NCBI GenBank assembly: GCA_902805475.1
Contig: CADCSX010000002.1
Span: forward strand, 496,001-560,000
From: Entonaema liquescens
Lineage: Eukaryota; Ascomycota; Sordariomycetes; Xylariales; Xylariaceae
Direction: 5' to 3'
Length of the DNA: 64,000 nt
How positions within the stretch are numbered: position 1 is the stretch's first letter; each line of letters starts with the position of its first letter. This document shows, one piece after another, positions 23,190-34,193 of the stretch. The notes below the pieces were generated by a model. The model was not told the origin of the DNA. It saw only the letters and a list, made by a program, of their open reading frames with translations, and did no database searches. A program made the translations under genes and the position numbers.

Positions 23190-25309
23190 ATGGGTAAGTC
23201 CACACCACCATCTTGATATCTTCGAGCTACACAAACGTCGTCTATACAACGTTGTGGATTGTTTTCTACTCACCGGGTCTGGCGCCCCTTCCGAGTCCTT
23301 CTTGTTCTTTCCCTTTCCTCCCCTTCTCTTCCCATAACCATTATCCCATCCCCATATCCATCATACATACCCACATCCCGCACTACCTATCCAGCTTTGT
23401 ACAGGCGTACGTACATACATACATACTACCTCCTGCACTCGCATATTCCCCTGGCTGTCGAATCATATCTTTCCCTGCCTACCCGTTAACGGTATCCCGT
23501 TCCCCAAATCTTGCCTAGAGTCATAAAACAAATGCCTCTGCGACGTGTTACTACTTCTTCTACCTTCACGTCTGGCTTGTAACAGCCCACAGCATTACCC
23601 GCTCCCATATTCCTACCTTCTCTCCAAACCCCCCACCACCCAATCACACTCTTCCCTGGCACCTTTTGCTCGGCTCACTCCACTGGTTTCTCTATCATAA
23701 CCACCTGCCTACCCTTTATGCCGTTTTATACAAGCCGCAACCCATCCCCAGGCCTTTAATACGCCGCGCTCCTCCCCACCCCCGTCCCTGGACGCTTTCC
23801 CTTCCTGATCCACTAACGGTCTGGCCTTCGAATACTTGCGTATGCGACTACCGCACGTCAGATTGCTGCAGTTGAAACTTTTCAATTTAAACTTATTGTT
23901 ATAAAACTTGCTTCCTTTCATATTTTGCTCTTTGGGACTTGGCTTCTAACTTACGACGTTTTTGAACAGCTGATTCCGGAGATACATATCGCCCTGTCAA
24001 GGTAAGCAAAATCAGCAGTCTGTTTTCTGAGTCTGGTCGGACAGAATTTGGCATTCCAGCTAGACCCCGGAATCATTCGTTTATTGCACCTTTGGCGGGC
24101 TGGTTGTTCTGAACGATAGCAAAACTCTAAATAAAGAAGTCGTCCGTGCAAGGGGGAAAACGTTGTGCCTGACAGCTTCTCCCCACGCTATCTTTTGCTT
24201 TTGAGCTAGAAGGGGGCACCAAGACAAATCGAGTCAGCTCTAGCATATAAAGTTTGCTCCCTCCCCGAGGAGCCGCCGGCCAGTCTTTTTGGACGTCGTG
24301 CCCTCTGTTGAACCGAGGGATTTTCTTTCCACACTTCAACAAATCCGCCTTCAGACAACCTGGGCTCTGACAACTGCTTTTATCAAAATTTACTAGCTTG
24401 ACGGCGTGCTATTTTTACTTTTAATGTCATTTTTACCCCACCTAGATGCTGACGAGTCACAGCGCGAGAGATCTCGCTCTCCCCGACGTGGCCGTTCGAG
24501 GAGCCCGGGCCGCTCAGGTCGCCGTCGATCATATTCGCCGCGGAGCCGGTCTCGCAGCCGGGACGATTATCGTAGATCGGATAGACGATCGCGATCTCCC
24601 ATGACTGGAGCTGGGGCACCAGTTGGAGGATCAGGTTCGGGATACGGTGGACCACCTCAACGGTCGTACGAGGAACGTGCGGCAGCGCGAGAACAAATGA
24701 TGAATAACATCCGCGAGACGTCGCAGCAGGACCGTCGTGTCTACGTCGGCAACCTGTCTTACGATGTGAAATGGCACCATCTCAAAGATTTTATGCGACA
24801 GGGTAAGTTATGAGTTATCAAAGTACCAATCCTGAATTAGTAATTTGAAAAGCTAATGGTGGCTTCGCTCGCAGCTGGAGAAGTTCTCTTTGCCGATGTT
24901 TTACTACTTCCGAATGGGATGTCAAAGGTGGGCTTCTACACGTGATTCATGGCTGGTTTTCTCTTTGGTTCTTTCTCCTCTGGCTCTTGTTGGAATTGAT
25001 GGATTGACGGGTTGGGACATTGTCCACGGGTTTTTGTAGGGATGCGGGTAAGCTAACACATCTACCCCTTAAAGTCGAATCTTCGAGTACATTTACTAAT
25101 ATTGTCCTAGAATTGTGGAATATGCTACAAGGGAGCAAGCACAAACGGCTGTTCAGACTCTCAGCAACCAGAACTTAATGGGACGACTCGTCTACGTTCG
25201 TGAAGTAGGGCTCCCTCCGATATTTGTTATTATGGTAGATACTGAAGGCGGGGATAGGATCGCGAAGCGGAACCACGATTTATCGGTGCAACCGGAGGCC
25301 GCGGTGGCT

Positions 25310-25340
<31 letters not shown>

Positions 25341-26435
25341 AATGCAAGGCGGCTACGGTGCCGGCGGTAGTGCTGGAGGTGGTGGCGCCTACGGAGGCGG
25401 TGGCGGTGCCGGCGGTATGGGCGGTGGTAACCGCCAGATTTACGTGTCCAACGTTTGTTCATCCCCGTTCCTTTCCCTCTTGATGCTAATATAGGTGGCT
25501 GGTTCTCGTATTAACTTCACTTGTAGCTTCCTTACACCGTAGGTTGGCAAGATCTTAAAGACTTGTTTCGCCAAGCTGGTCAGTTACTTTACTTTCAATA
25601 ACTGGTACGTCTATGTTTATGGGCCTGATACTAATGCCAAGGGGTTTATAGCTAGAAATGGCCAGGTAATCCGAGCCGATGTTCATTTAGGACCTGATGG
25701 TAGACCGAAAGGCTCCGGTATCGTCATGTTTGAACATCCCGAGGACACACGCAATGCTATCCAGCAGTTCAACGGGTTCGAATGGCAAGGACGTCTGCTC
25801 GAAGTTCGCGAGGATCGCTTTGCCCACCAAGGTGTAGGCGGATACGGTCGAGGTGGCTTCGGAGGCCGCGGAGGTTTTGGTGGCTCCTACGGGGGTCGCG
25901 GAGGCTTTGGCGGTCGAGGTGGCTTCGGCGGCGGTGGCGGCTATGGAGGTGGACGTGGAGGTTACGGTGGGGGCAGCGGTGGTGGGCCCGCCGGTGGATT
26001 TGATGCCAGCAATACTACTCCCGCAGCTCCAAACCCATTTACCGATTACGCTACCTCGGGAACCGACCCAAGCGAGACGATCTATGTCCGAAATGTAAGG
26101 CAACTAACTCGATTATTTATCTGATTTTATACTAACCTCTCACGCATTAGCTTCCTTGGTCTACCAGTAACGAGGATCTGGTAGAACTCTTCACGACGAT
26201 CGGCAAAGTTGACCAGGCCGAAATCCAGTATGAGCCCAGCGGAAGATCTAGGGGATCCGGTGTTGTCCGCTTCGACAGCACTGCAACTGCAGAGACAGCC
26301 ATCTCGAAGTTCCAAGGCTACCATTACGGAGGACGGCCTCTTGGCCTAAGCTTCGTTAAATATGTAACGCCAGGCGGAGGAGATAGCATGGAGACGGACG
26401 CGCATGGTGGTCTGACGCAAGATCAGATCATGTAA
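23190..26435 (+). CDS. gbp2: three-RRM SR-like mRNA-binding protein (Gbp2/Hrb1 type)
   Basis: This is an SR-like nuclear RNA-binding protein; yeast Gbp2 and Hrb1 act in mRNA surveillance and export with TREX. I place ten coding exons: 23190-23193, 23970-24001, 24457-24802, 24875-24927, 25040-25047, 25111-25204, 25258-25452, 25527-25578, 25652-26094 and 26151-26435. All junctions are in phase and give 503 aa. The order is MADSGDTYRPVK, an Arg/Ser-rich segment (about 13-60), RRM1 (about 105-178, RRVYVGNL), a Gly-rich linker, RRM2 (about 240-315), an RGG/GYGG-rich linker, and RRM3 (about 405-480, IYVRNLPW). Exon 1 carries only four coding bases, exon 5 is 8 nt, and intron 1 is 776 nt. Exon 3 uses the second of two AG acceptors, since the first (24445) breaks the frame. 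Confidence 0.88.
25310..25345 (+). repeat. GGC trinucleotide run (poly-Gly) in coding exon
   Basis: About ten GGC codons in the linker after RRM1 of the Gbp2-like protein are followed by Gly/Ala-rich sequence. It is a likely length-variable tract. Confidence 0.8.
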
Positions 26436-28179
26436 AACACTACCTTTCCGATGTTTATTCTCGCTCTATCCCAATCATGGGCTTCCCTGGGTTGTCCGAC
26501 GTCGCTATTATCTTGATAGTTCCCAACCTGACACTATCATGTGGGATGTATGGACCTTCTAGAAGGATTGGGTGGGATGGAATGGGCGGTGTCATGTCCG
26601 TTTTGCATAATTGTACTATTTACTTCGTTCTCATTTCACGTTCAGCACTCGCTTCCTTTCTTTTATTTCTCTTCAACATGTATCCCTCTACTGGAAGTGG
26701 CAGCAATGCGAGGTTCTCATGGCGAGGAATTGCCGGGGAGTAAGACCATCATTTCGGCGACGAGCTCCTACCATTACTAGTAATTACGAAGAGGGGGTGG
26801 GACTGACTTGCGATGTGTTGGCTCGCGAGCCATCGATACGACGCGAGGGTGAGCGGTCAGCGCACGATGCTCAGCGGAACACAAGAAAAAAAAGGTGTTT
26901 TTTTATTATTTTAGGTTTTTGTTACCTTTTTCCAGCGTTATTAAAAAGGCGGCGGTGAGGCTTTAATGATGCCGTAGAAGGAAATGAGAAAGCTTGAGAC
27001 GCACAAAAATTAGATTGTACCTCGCGAATAGCATTCGGAATTCCTAGAAGTGGGCTGTGTGGTTTTGGGCCCGATCTGCTTGTACCCGGAGGCCACGAAG
27101 GCAGCGGATAAGGTGTGTACGTACACAAGGTCTTTGTCGTGAGAAAGCCGTAGGATTTCGCGTGGTATGTGTGTAGGTTATCAAAAAGGCTCGACGTGGT
27201 GTATTATGTGTGTAGGTCGTCGAAAACTATTATCCAGGCTCGGCCCGTGTGTCGCTTGTATGCATGTGTGGTATATGGCTGTCGAGAAAGCGAAGGTCCC
27301 ACAGTCTTAGTAGCCACGGTGTGATGGTATGTCATGTATGTCATGTATGTACCTATGTGATGGACTAACGGAAGCTTTTTGTTGCGTTTGGTGTGGTTAT
27401 ATGCTGGATGTAATATGTCTGGATGTATTATTCTACGTTGTAAATGCGATAGTTGGAGCATTTTGATGAAGTCTAGGGTGCAAAGACTTCTACGAGTGAT
27501 AGTAAACAGTCCATTTATATATGACGCAGAGTTTCTAGTATACATAAATACAAGTTGATGATGATATGGCGAGAATACCTCTTACTGGAGTGGTTAGCTA
27601 TAGTGTCATGAGACGATTGTAACAATATTGGTAAATTTTTATGACTATATTCCTAATTGGATAGGGAAAACTTGTTTTGAAATACCTATCCTTTTCATCA
27701 GAGGAGAATGTGATATAGGTAAGGCTATCATAAAGATGAGCAGTTAATTGTCAGTAGGAACATCATTGAATCATATACACGAATACACATGAAAATTCAA
27801 CAACCAGAAAGGCGAGCAGGCGAAGCAGTTTCCAAACTCTGATATATTCATTAGGGTATTTCAGGGTCTTAACTGGATATACCTAACCAGCGGTAGTGGC
27901 GCGCCCTAGTAAGCTGCTCATAAGCTAGCAATTCATAGCTACCCAAGTTCAATAGATAACGGCGTATCCTAGGCTCTCATAGGAGTTGTAGACAACGTTT
28001 TGACACACAGTGACGCTGACGGCGGTGGCACCTCGGCGGAATGCCTGATTTAAACCCATCCCAAAACTGAAGCCTGTTCAGAGCACAGGAAACAACGTCC
28101 ACATAGACGAGATCTTAGGCCGACCTCTTAGACGAAGAGGAAGGCAACTGTGAATATCATGTAGGTCCAAGGCATAAGA
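26436..28179. other. convergent intergenic region, Gbp2-like / SRP14
   Basis: This 1.7 kb holds 3' flanks. It includes a T/A-rich tract at 26886-26945 and a TGTATGTCA-type short repeat near 27332-27352. One small minus-strand open frame (28059-27949) is listed separately; no other gene is seen. Confidence 0.45.
27949..28059 (-). other. small open frame, 36 codons
   Basis: ATG at 28059 to TGA at 27951-27949 encodes a short peptide (AFRRGATAVSVTVCQNVVYN, then SYESLGYAVIY) with codon choice like that of real genes nearby. It lies 120 bp past the SRP14 stop on the same strand. It could be part of an SRP14 3' UTR, a remnant or chance. No function is recognised. Confidence 0.15.
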
Positions 28180-28729
28180 TCAGGACCCGGCTGGTGCAGC
28201 AGCACCCTTCTTCTTCTTGGCCTTGCCCTTCCTCTTGCTGCGATCTCGTGGCTTTAGCGTAGCCATGCCGGCCTTGCACACCTCGGCATATCTATCGAAG
28301 AAAGCGGGAAGAGCATCTGGCTCGACCACGGTCGATAGCTTGACCTTGTCCTCGCGTCGCTTCTTGCCCTTTGCGTTTGTGGCTCGGATGAGCACGGGCA
28401 TGGGCTGTGGGGGGTGTATATCGGGGAGCACGGTTTCGCTCGTGGGCTCTGGGACGGGCTGGTCGTGAGATACTAGACGGGCGAGTTAGAAGAGCTACTG
28501 GGGTGGTATGGTACAATCCTAGCTTCGAGGTCCGCGGAAACTAACATCTCTTCTGTACCAAGACTATGGAACCGTGGTCTTTGCCTTTCTTCTGGTCGAA
28601 GAGCTCGGTGAGCTTGACGAAGAACTGCGCAAGGAGAGTTAGTACCGGCGCAAAAGCTTGGGTATTGCAATATAGAAGATGTGTCTATGTGTCTGTGTGT
28701 TGTACCTCGTCATTGCTCAAGTGACCCAT
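28180..28729 (-). CDS. srp14: SRP14, signal recognition particle 14 kDa subunit
   Basis: This is a subunit of the signal recognition particle Alu domain in the cytosol, which binds 7SL RNA and slows elongation while signal-bearing ribosomes reach the ER. There are three exons, 28729-28706, 28624-28546 and 28472-28180, giving 131 aa, the normal length for fungal Srp14. Family marks are the start MGHLSNDEFFVKLTELFDQK, SIVLVQKR, VLIRATNAKGKK, KVKLSTVVEPDALPAFFDRY and a C-terminal Lys/Arg-rich tail (KRKGKAKKKKGAAAPAGS) for RNA binding. The first exon is only eight codons. The start sits in GCAATGGG and is the only Met before the conserved HLSN. Confidence 0.93.
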
Positions 28730-29299
28730 TGCGATTTATAGATTGAAGACCGAAGATCGCATGCGATAGTCTATCCAACGTCGGGAATAATCAAGAAAAG
28801 CAACCGCTTATTTAGCCCCGCATCTGTTGAGGGTCGTTCGTCGTGTACGTTTGATATGGTTATCTGGTAGTTAAAGAATAAATTGATGGAGTTCGTGCAT
28901 CGCCCGCCAAATCGACGTTAGGTGGGATTCCCGGTGGTGGGGCAATCTCTTAGGATGCTCAAGGTACCAGATGTACACTCGTATAGGTACATGTGCATCC
29001 TAACTTAGTAGGTACCTTCTTTTCATAATTACAACTATTATTCTACATAGGATCGCAGGTCCTCCCACTAAAATACTTTTAGACCCACTTGCCTTTACAG
29101 GTACCAAGGACTTTTTCTTAAGTCAAGTGCATCTCAGTTGTATGAATTTCTACAGACGAATACAACTACAAAAACAAGATTCACCTATTACGCTGTTAAC
29201 TCACAAAAAAGCAGCATAGATAATTTATTTGCCAAGCACTTTCTTGACAAGATTCATTTCGCAACCGCTAAAGCCACAAATATCAATATCACCGCCAAA
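28730..29299. other. divergent promoter region, SRP14 / SGD1
   Basis: This 0.57 kb lies between divergent starts. In-frame codons upstream of the SGD1 start (from 29138) are open but non-conserved in character and are treated as leader. Confidence 0.5.
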
Positions 29300-31801
29300 A
29301 TGGCACCTGGACCTAAGAGAAAATTATCACTACCTGCAACGCTTCTCAAGAAATTAGATACTCAACAACCCTCTTCTACTAGGGGCGGAGGGAAATCTGG
29401 GAAGCAATTTTCGAGAAGAGACCAACGCAAGGCTCTGCGAGTTCAGAAAAGACAATCTCGCCGCCCGCGATCACATCTAAACCAGGGAACGCGCAAACCT
29501 CTCAAGGTTTCTCAAACTAATGGTTTTGATGATGATGATGATGACGATGAAAGTGATGATTTAGAAGGTGAAGGTGATCATATTGGTGGAGATAACGGCG
29601 ACGATCTGGATATGGAGGACGACTCCGAGGGAAGTAAGAGTGAAAGTGGTGAAGATGAAGAACTAAGTCAACCAAAAGTCTCTAAGGCCACACAGAGCAG
29701 ACTCGCCCAGGACGACGCAGAAATCAAAGACCTGGAAAAGAAGTTAGGCTTGAGAGGTAGAAAGTCACTTCCTAAGTCTTTCCAGGATGACGGTCTTGGC
29801 GATTTACTAGACGGCCTGGATGAAGACGGCGATGGTAGTGTAGGAGCCACCTCGCAGAGCAGACGCAAGGCAGAAGCGGATGAGTGGTTGGCTCAGAAAA
29901 GGAAAAAGGCTCAAGCTGCCGCCGGTAAAGCTGCAGCCACCGAAAGTGCTGATGACAGCGACGAAGAAGACGATGATTTGGACGAGGATATGCTATCCGA
30001 GGACAGCAAATCAGAGGAAGACGACGAGGATGCCTTTGAAGGGTTTTCAGACGAAGAAGAGTCTGCAACTGTGAAACCAGTACGAGAAAACCCCTACGTC
30101 GCTCCTACAACGGGAGTCGCGAAATATGTCCCCCCGGCCTTCCGTAAGCAATCGGGTTCGGGCGACGAAGCAGAAGCACGGCTTCGAAGACGTGTTCAGG
30201 GTCTGATCAATCGCTTGACGAACGATAGTATGGTTGGTATAGTCAAGGAGTTCATGGCCTTATACGACACAAATCCGAGACAAACTGTTACCTCCGCTAT
30301 TGTGGATTTAATCTTGACCTTAGTTTGTTCACCCGAAAAGCGCCCTGACTCTTTCTTCACGATGATCGCTGGTTTCCTTGCAGCAATGCACAAATCCCTT
30401 GGCATGGCCTTCAGCGCCTACTTCATACAACGACTAGTAGAAATTTTCGACGAGCGTTATAAGGGAACATCTGGAGATAAATCAGATCCTGGCTTGAGGC
30501 ATCTTATTTCCTTGCTTGCGGAGGCTTACAATATGCAAATCGTCGGTCCTAAATTGGTATTCGATTATGTCCGCCTCCTCTTACGCCAGCTTTCCGAGCT
30601 TAGTACGGAGCTACTTTTAAGAATTATTCAACTCTGTGGCCCATCTCTCAGACGTGATGATCCTCATGCGTTAGGGGATATCGTCAGTATGGTTAGGCCA
30701 GACAACACCATGTCAACCAGAACGAGTTTCATGATTGAAGAAATGAAGAGACTACATAGTAACAAAACAAAAGCAGCAATACGTAACAAGGACCTTGCAG
30801 AACAGCGAATCCAGATCAGAAAGCGAATCGGTGGTCTAGGTGGCACTCAAGATGCCCAACCTCTCCGCATGGGCCTACAAGACATCCGGGATGCTGATAA
30901 GCACGGAAAGTGGTGGCTTGTTGGGGCCAGCTGGTCTGGCAGCCACGGTAACCCCGGAGTTCAAGGCCAGACCGCCAAGGACGAAGAAGGTGATGATGCT
31001 GATGAGATGATGGTGGATGTTGGTGACGACCTTGGTATTCCGGATCTCTGGCAATTAGCAAGGGAACAGGGTTTTAATACGGAGGTGCGGCAACGAATAT
31101 TTGTTGCTTTGCACGCGGCAACGGACTATGAGAATGCGGAGCTACTTGTCCGTAAGTTGAGGCTTAACAAGCACCAGCGAAAAGAGATACCCGAAGTGAT
31201 CGTTCGAAGCAGCGAGCGACAGGCTCAGTACAACCCCTATTATGCCCTGGTCGCTACCAGATTCACCAGTGACCGGGAGTTGTCATTTCAGTTTAGACGA
31301 TGTCTCACAACACGACTCAGGAAGATGGGAGAGGATATTGACCTTGGCGAGGAGGAGGATTTCGACATCGAGGACTGGTCCACGTATGACATGCGGTGGG
31401 TGTACAACGCGGCTAAGATGTACGGGTCGCTCGTGGCTAGCCGGGCCCTTCGGCTAGCAGACATAGTCAAACACCGCAATTTTGCAGCTCTACAACAGAA
31501 TGCTCATATATTTTTTGAGGTGATGTTGATCTCAACGCTTCAGGAGTGCAAGCGCGACGACCTTAAGGAGGTTTTCAGCGGCCTAGATGCGGTCCACGCA
31601 CGAGGGGTACAGTGGTTCTTGCAGAAGAAAGTACGCAAAACTGACCTCCTGAAGGACAAGAAAGAAAAGGCAGCGATTAAGAAGAGCTGTGATGCGGCAG
31701 AGAAGATACTAAATGTGCTCGTAACGGCTGGATCATTAGGAAAGATACCACCTTCACCTGATGGTATTACACTTCCTAGCTTAACAGAACTCACTACCTA
31801 A
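29300..31801 (+). CDS. sgd1: SGD1/NOM1 nucleolar protein (MIF4G + MA3 domains)
   Basis: A single-exon gene encoding 833 aa of the Sgd1/NOM1 family, nucleolar proteins needed for 18S rRNA maturation and small-subunit assembly. The N-terminus is basic (GPKRKLSLPATLLKKLD, with RRDQRKALR), then acidic with long Asp/Glu runs to about residue 270. FRKQ follows, then a MIF4G domain from about residue 290 (RVQGLINRLTNDSM) to about 490. The MA3 domain begins near 595 (VRQRIFVALHAATDYENAE). I chose ATG 29300 (GCCAAAATGG) over an earlier in-frame Met at 29138, because the residues between are low-complexity and the family starts with a short basic stretch. Confidence 0.93.
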   Translation: MAPGPKRKLSLPATLLKKLDTQQPSSTRGGGKSGKQFSRRDQRKALRVQKRQSRRPRSHLNQGTRKPLKVSQTNGFDDDDDDDESDDLEGEGDHIGGDNGDDLDMEDDSEGSKSESGEDEELSQPKVSKATQSRLAQDDAEIKDLEKKLGLRGRKSLPKSFQDDGLGDLLDGLDEDGDGSVGATSQSRRKAEADEWLAQKRKKAQAAAGKAAATESADDSDEEDDDLDEDMLSEDSKSEEDDEDAFEGFSDEEESATVKPVRENPYVAPTTGVAKYVPPAFRKQSGSGDEAEARLRRRVQGLINRLTNDSMVGIVKEFMALYDTNPRQTVTSAIVDLILTLVCSPEKRPDSFFTMIAGFLAAMHKSLGMAFSAYFIQRLVEIFDERYKGTSGDKSDPGLRHLISLLAEAYNMQIVGPKLVFDYVRLLLRQLSELSTELLLRIIQLCGPSLRRDDPHALGDIVSMVRPDNTMSTRTSFMIEEMKRLHSNKTKAAIRNKDLAEQRIQIRKRIGGLGGTQDAQPLRMGLQDIRDADKHGKWWLVGASWSGSHGNPGVQGQTAKDEEGDDADEMMVDVGDDLGIPDLWQLAREQGFNTEVRQRIFVALHAATDYENAELLVRKLRLNKHQRKEIPEVIVRSSERQAQYNPYYALVATRFTSDRELSFQFRRCLTTRLRKMGEDIDLGEEEDFDIEDWSTYDMRWVYNAAKMYGSLVASRALRLADIVKHRNFAALQQNAHIFFEVMLISTLQECKRDDLKEVFSGLDAVHARGVQWFLQKKVRKTDLLKDKKEKAAIKKSCDAAEKILNVLVTAGSLGKIPPSPDGITLPSLTELTT

Positions 31802-32354
31802 AAGTACCTACGATGTAACTCGATACCCTGACTAGCTAATCTTATTAATTGCACGCGTTGATATTCACTCAAGGGGATGAGTCTTTATATGGCTATGGCT
31901 ATCTTGTGTCTTTCTAGGAAAATCAGTCCTAATAGGGGCATATTTCTAATGTAGCGTAAGCAGAAAATCAAGATACGTATATCGGGATTTTAGCCAGGCA
32001 GGTCAAGGTCAGCAAAGGAAAAAAAAAGAAAAAAAAAAGGTACATAGAAGCGGTTACTTTCGGAGCAGCGGCATATGGGCGAAAATGAACCGCCAAGTAC
32101 CAGTACGGTACCTAGTCCAAAGTCCCTATTGGTACATTGATACCGGTACTTGGTCATCCCCAACGCCCGGACCTCCAAAATTTCGAGCAACTCCAAAAAC
32201 ATCCGGCTCCGTCTTTAAATCTTTACAGTTCTCATCTGTACTTATTCACCTCAACCACGTCACATCAATTGCGCTATATCCGCCTTTTGTTTTTTCCCCT
32301 TCGTTGTAGAAAGACAGGGAGATCTGGCAGCCAGTCGACAAAAATAAAACCATA
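31802..32354. other. intergenic, SGD1 3' flank and LPD1 promoter
   Basis: This 0.55 kb lies between two plus-strand genes. An A-rich tract is at about 32019-32040. No gene is seen. Confidence 0.5.
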
Positions 32355-34193
32355 ATGCTGGCCAGTCGTTTAATACCGCGGACCGCTGTGCGATCTGCTC
32401 TCCGCCCTTCTTCGTAAGTTCAATAGCCGAACTTGAGCTTTTTCAAAGCGAATTCCCCAACATTACTATTAGTAGCTTGCTAATTCCAATTCTTGTCGCC
32501 AGTCTTCCCTCAGTTGTCTCACCTCTATCGCGATGGAGAAGAGGATATGCTACCGAAGCAGGTTAATACTCCTTTTAATATATTTTCTTACCGACCCCTT
32601 CTTATCGCTAATCAACCCGGCGCAGAGGAAAAAGATCTTGTCATCATCGGCGGTGGAGTGGCCGGATATGTCGCAGCTATTAAGGCTGGACAAGAGGGCT
32701 TGAAGGTTCGCCATGCCAACTTTTGATGCGATCATTATTCTACATTGTCTATCATACGAAAGAAGAAAAAAAACAGAAATCTAACTAGCAATTCACCCCC
32801 GTGGCTAGGTTACCTGCATTGAAAAGCGCGGCAGGCTCGGCGGTACCTGTCTCAACGTCGGCTGTATCCCTTCGAAATCCCTTCTCAACAACTCGCATTT
32901 GTACCATCAGATCCTCCACGACACCAAGCCCCGAGGTATCGAAGTCGGCGATGTCCAACTCAACCTGCAGGGTATGATGAAGGCCAAGGACACCTCCGTC
33001 ACCGGCCTAACCAAGGGTATCGAATATCTCTTCAAGAAGAACGGTGTCGAGTACATCAAGGGTACCGGTTCCTTCGCTAGCGAGCACGAGGTCAAGGTCC
33101 AGCTTAACGATGGCGGCGAGACGAGCGTTGTCGGCAAGAACATCCTTATCGCTACCGGTTCTGAATCGACGCCTTTCCCCGGTCTCGAGTTCGACGAGAA
33201 GCGCGTTGTCACCAGCACCGGTGCTCTGTCCCTCGAGAAGGTTCCCGAGAAGTTGATCGTCATTGGTGGTGGTATCATCGGTCTTGAGATGGGTTCCGTA
33301 TGGTCGAGATTGGGCGCTAAGGTTACCGTTGTTGAGTTCCTGGACCAGATTGGTGGCCCCGGCATGGACGCCCAGATTGCCAAGGAGGCGCAAAAGGTGC
33401 TCAAGAAGCAGGGAATAGAATTCAAGCTTGGTACTAAGGTCGTCAGCGGAGAAAACACTGGTGACAACGTTAAGCTCCAGGTTGACTCTTCTAAGGGTGG
33501 CAAGCCCGAATCGGTTAGTATTATCCTCTTATACATGCGCAGAGCAGCATATTCTAACTTGAATTGTGAAAATAGCTTGAGGCGGATGTTGTCCTAGTCG
33601 CCATTGGTCGCCGTCCTTACACTGCCGGACTCGGTCTCGAGAACATCGGCCTAGAGCTCGATGAGCGCGGCCGAGTCGTTATCGACTCCGAGTACCGCAC
33701 GAAGGCTTCCCACATTCGCTGCATCGGCGACGTCACATTCGGCCCTATGCTTGCCCACAAGGCTGAAGAAGAAGCCGTTGCTGCCGTTGAGTACATCAAG
33801 AAGGGTTACGGTCACGTCAACTACGGAGTCATCCCGTCCGTCATGTACACATACCCCGAAGTCGCCTGGGTTGGCCAGAACGAGCAGGAACTGAAGTCGC
33901 AGAACATCCCCTACAAGGTCGGAACATTCCCCTTCAGCGCCAACTCCCGTGCCAAGACCAACCTGGACACGGAGGGTTTCGTCAAGATGATTGCGGACCC
34001 CGAGACGGACAGGTTACTGGGATGCCACATCATCGGACCCAACGCGGGTGAGATGATCGCCGAAGCGACTCTCGCACTCGAGTACGGCGCCTCGACGGAG
34101 GATATCGCGCGCACATGTCACGCTCACCCGACGCTCGCGGAGGCTTTCAAGGAGGCGGCTATGTCGACTTACTCCAAGGCCATCCACTTTTAA
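32355..34193 (+). CDS. lpd1: dihydrolipoamide dehydrogenase (E3), mitochondrial
   Basis: This FAD flavoprotein reoxidises dihydrolipoamide with NAD+ in the pyruvate, 2-oxoglutarate and branched-chain dehydrogenase complexes and the glycine cleavage system. There are five exons, 32355-32413, 32503-32561, 32626-32705, 32809-33513 and 33576-34193, all in phase, giving 506 aa. A Ser/Arg-rich presequence ends near RRGYATEA. The first FAD motif is DLVIIGGGVAGYVAAIKAGQ. The redox-active disulfide motif is GGTCLNVGCIPSK. The NAD-binding glycine motif is VIGGGIIGLEMG. The C-terminal active-site motif HAHPTLAEAFKEA carries the catalytic His and Glu. Coding sequence from exon 4 on is strongly C-biased at third positions, which suggests high expression. 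Confidence 0.97.

Noticed and set aside
24397..24445. Possible in-frame extension of Gbp2-like exon 3 (acceptor at 24396)
   Set aside because: It would insert a hydrophobic stretch (LFLLLMSFLPHL) between VK and DADESQ. The DNA looks like a normal intron end with a pyrimidine tract.
28135..28179. 15-codon hydrophobic frame right after the SRP14 stop
   Set aside because: It resembles a membrane tail (TYMIFTVAFLFV) but is far too short, and no upstream exon could be joined.
32907..33536. 209-codon minus-strand frame opposite LPD1
   Set aside because: It is an antisense shadow produced by the strong codon bias of the dehydrogenase gene.
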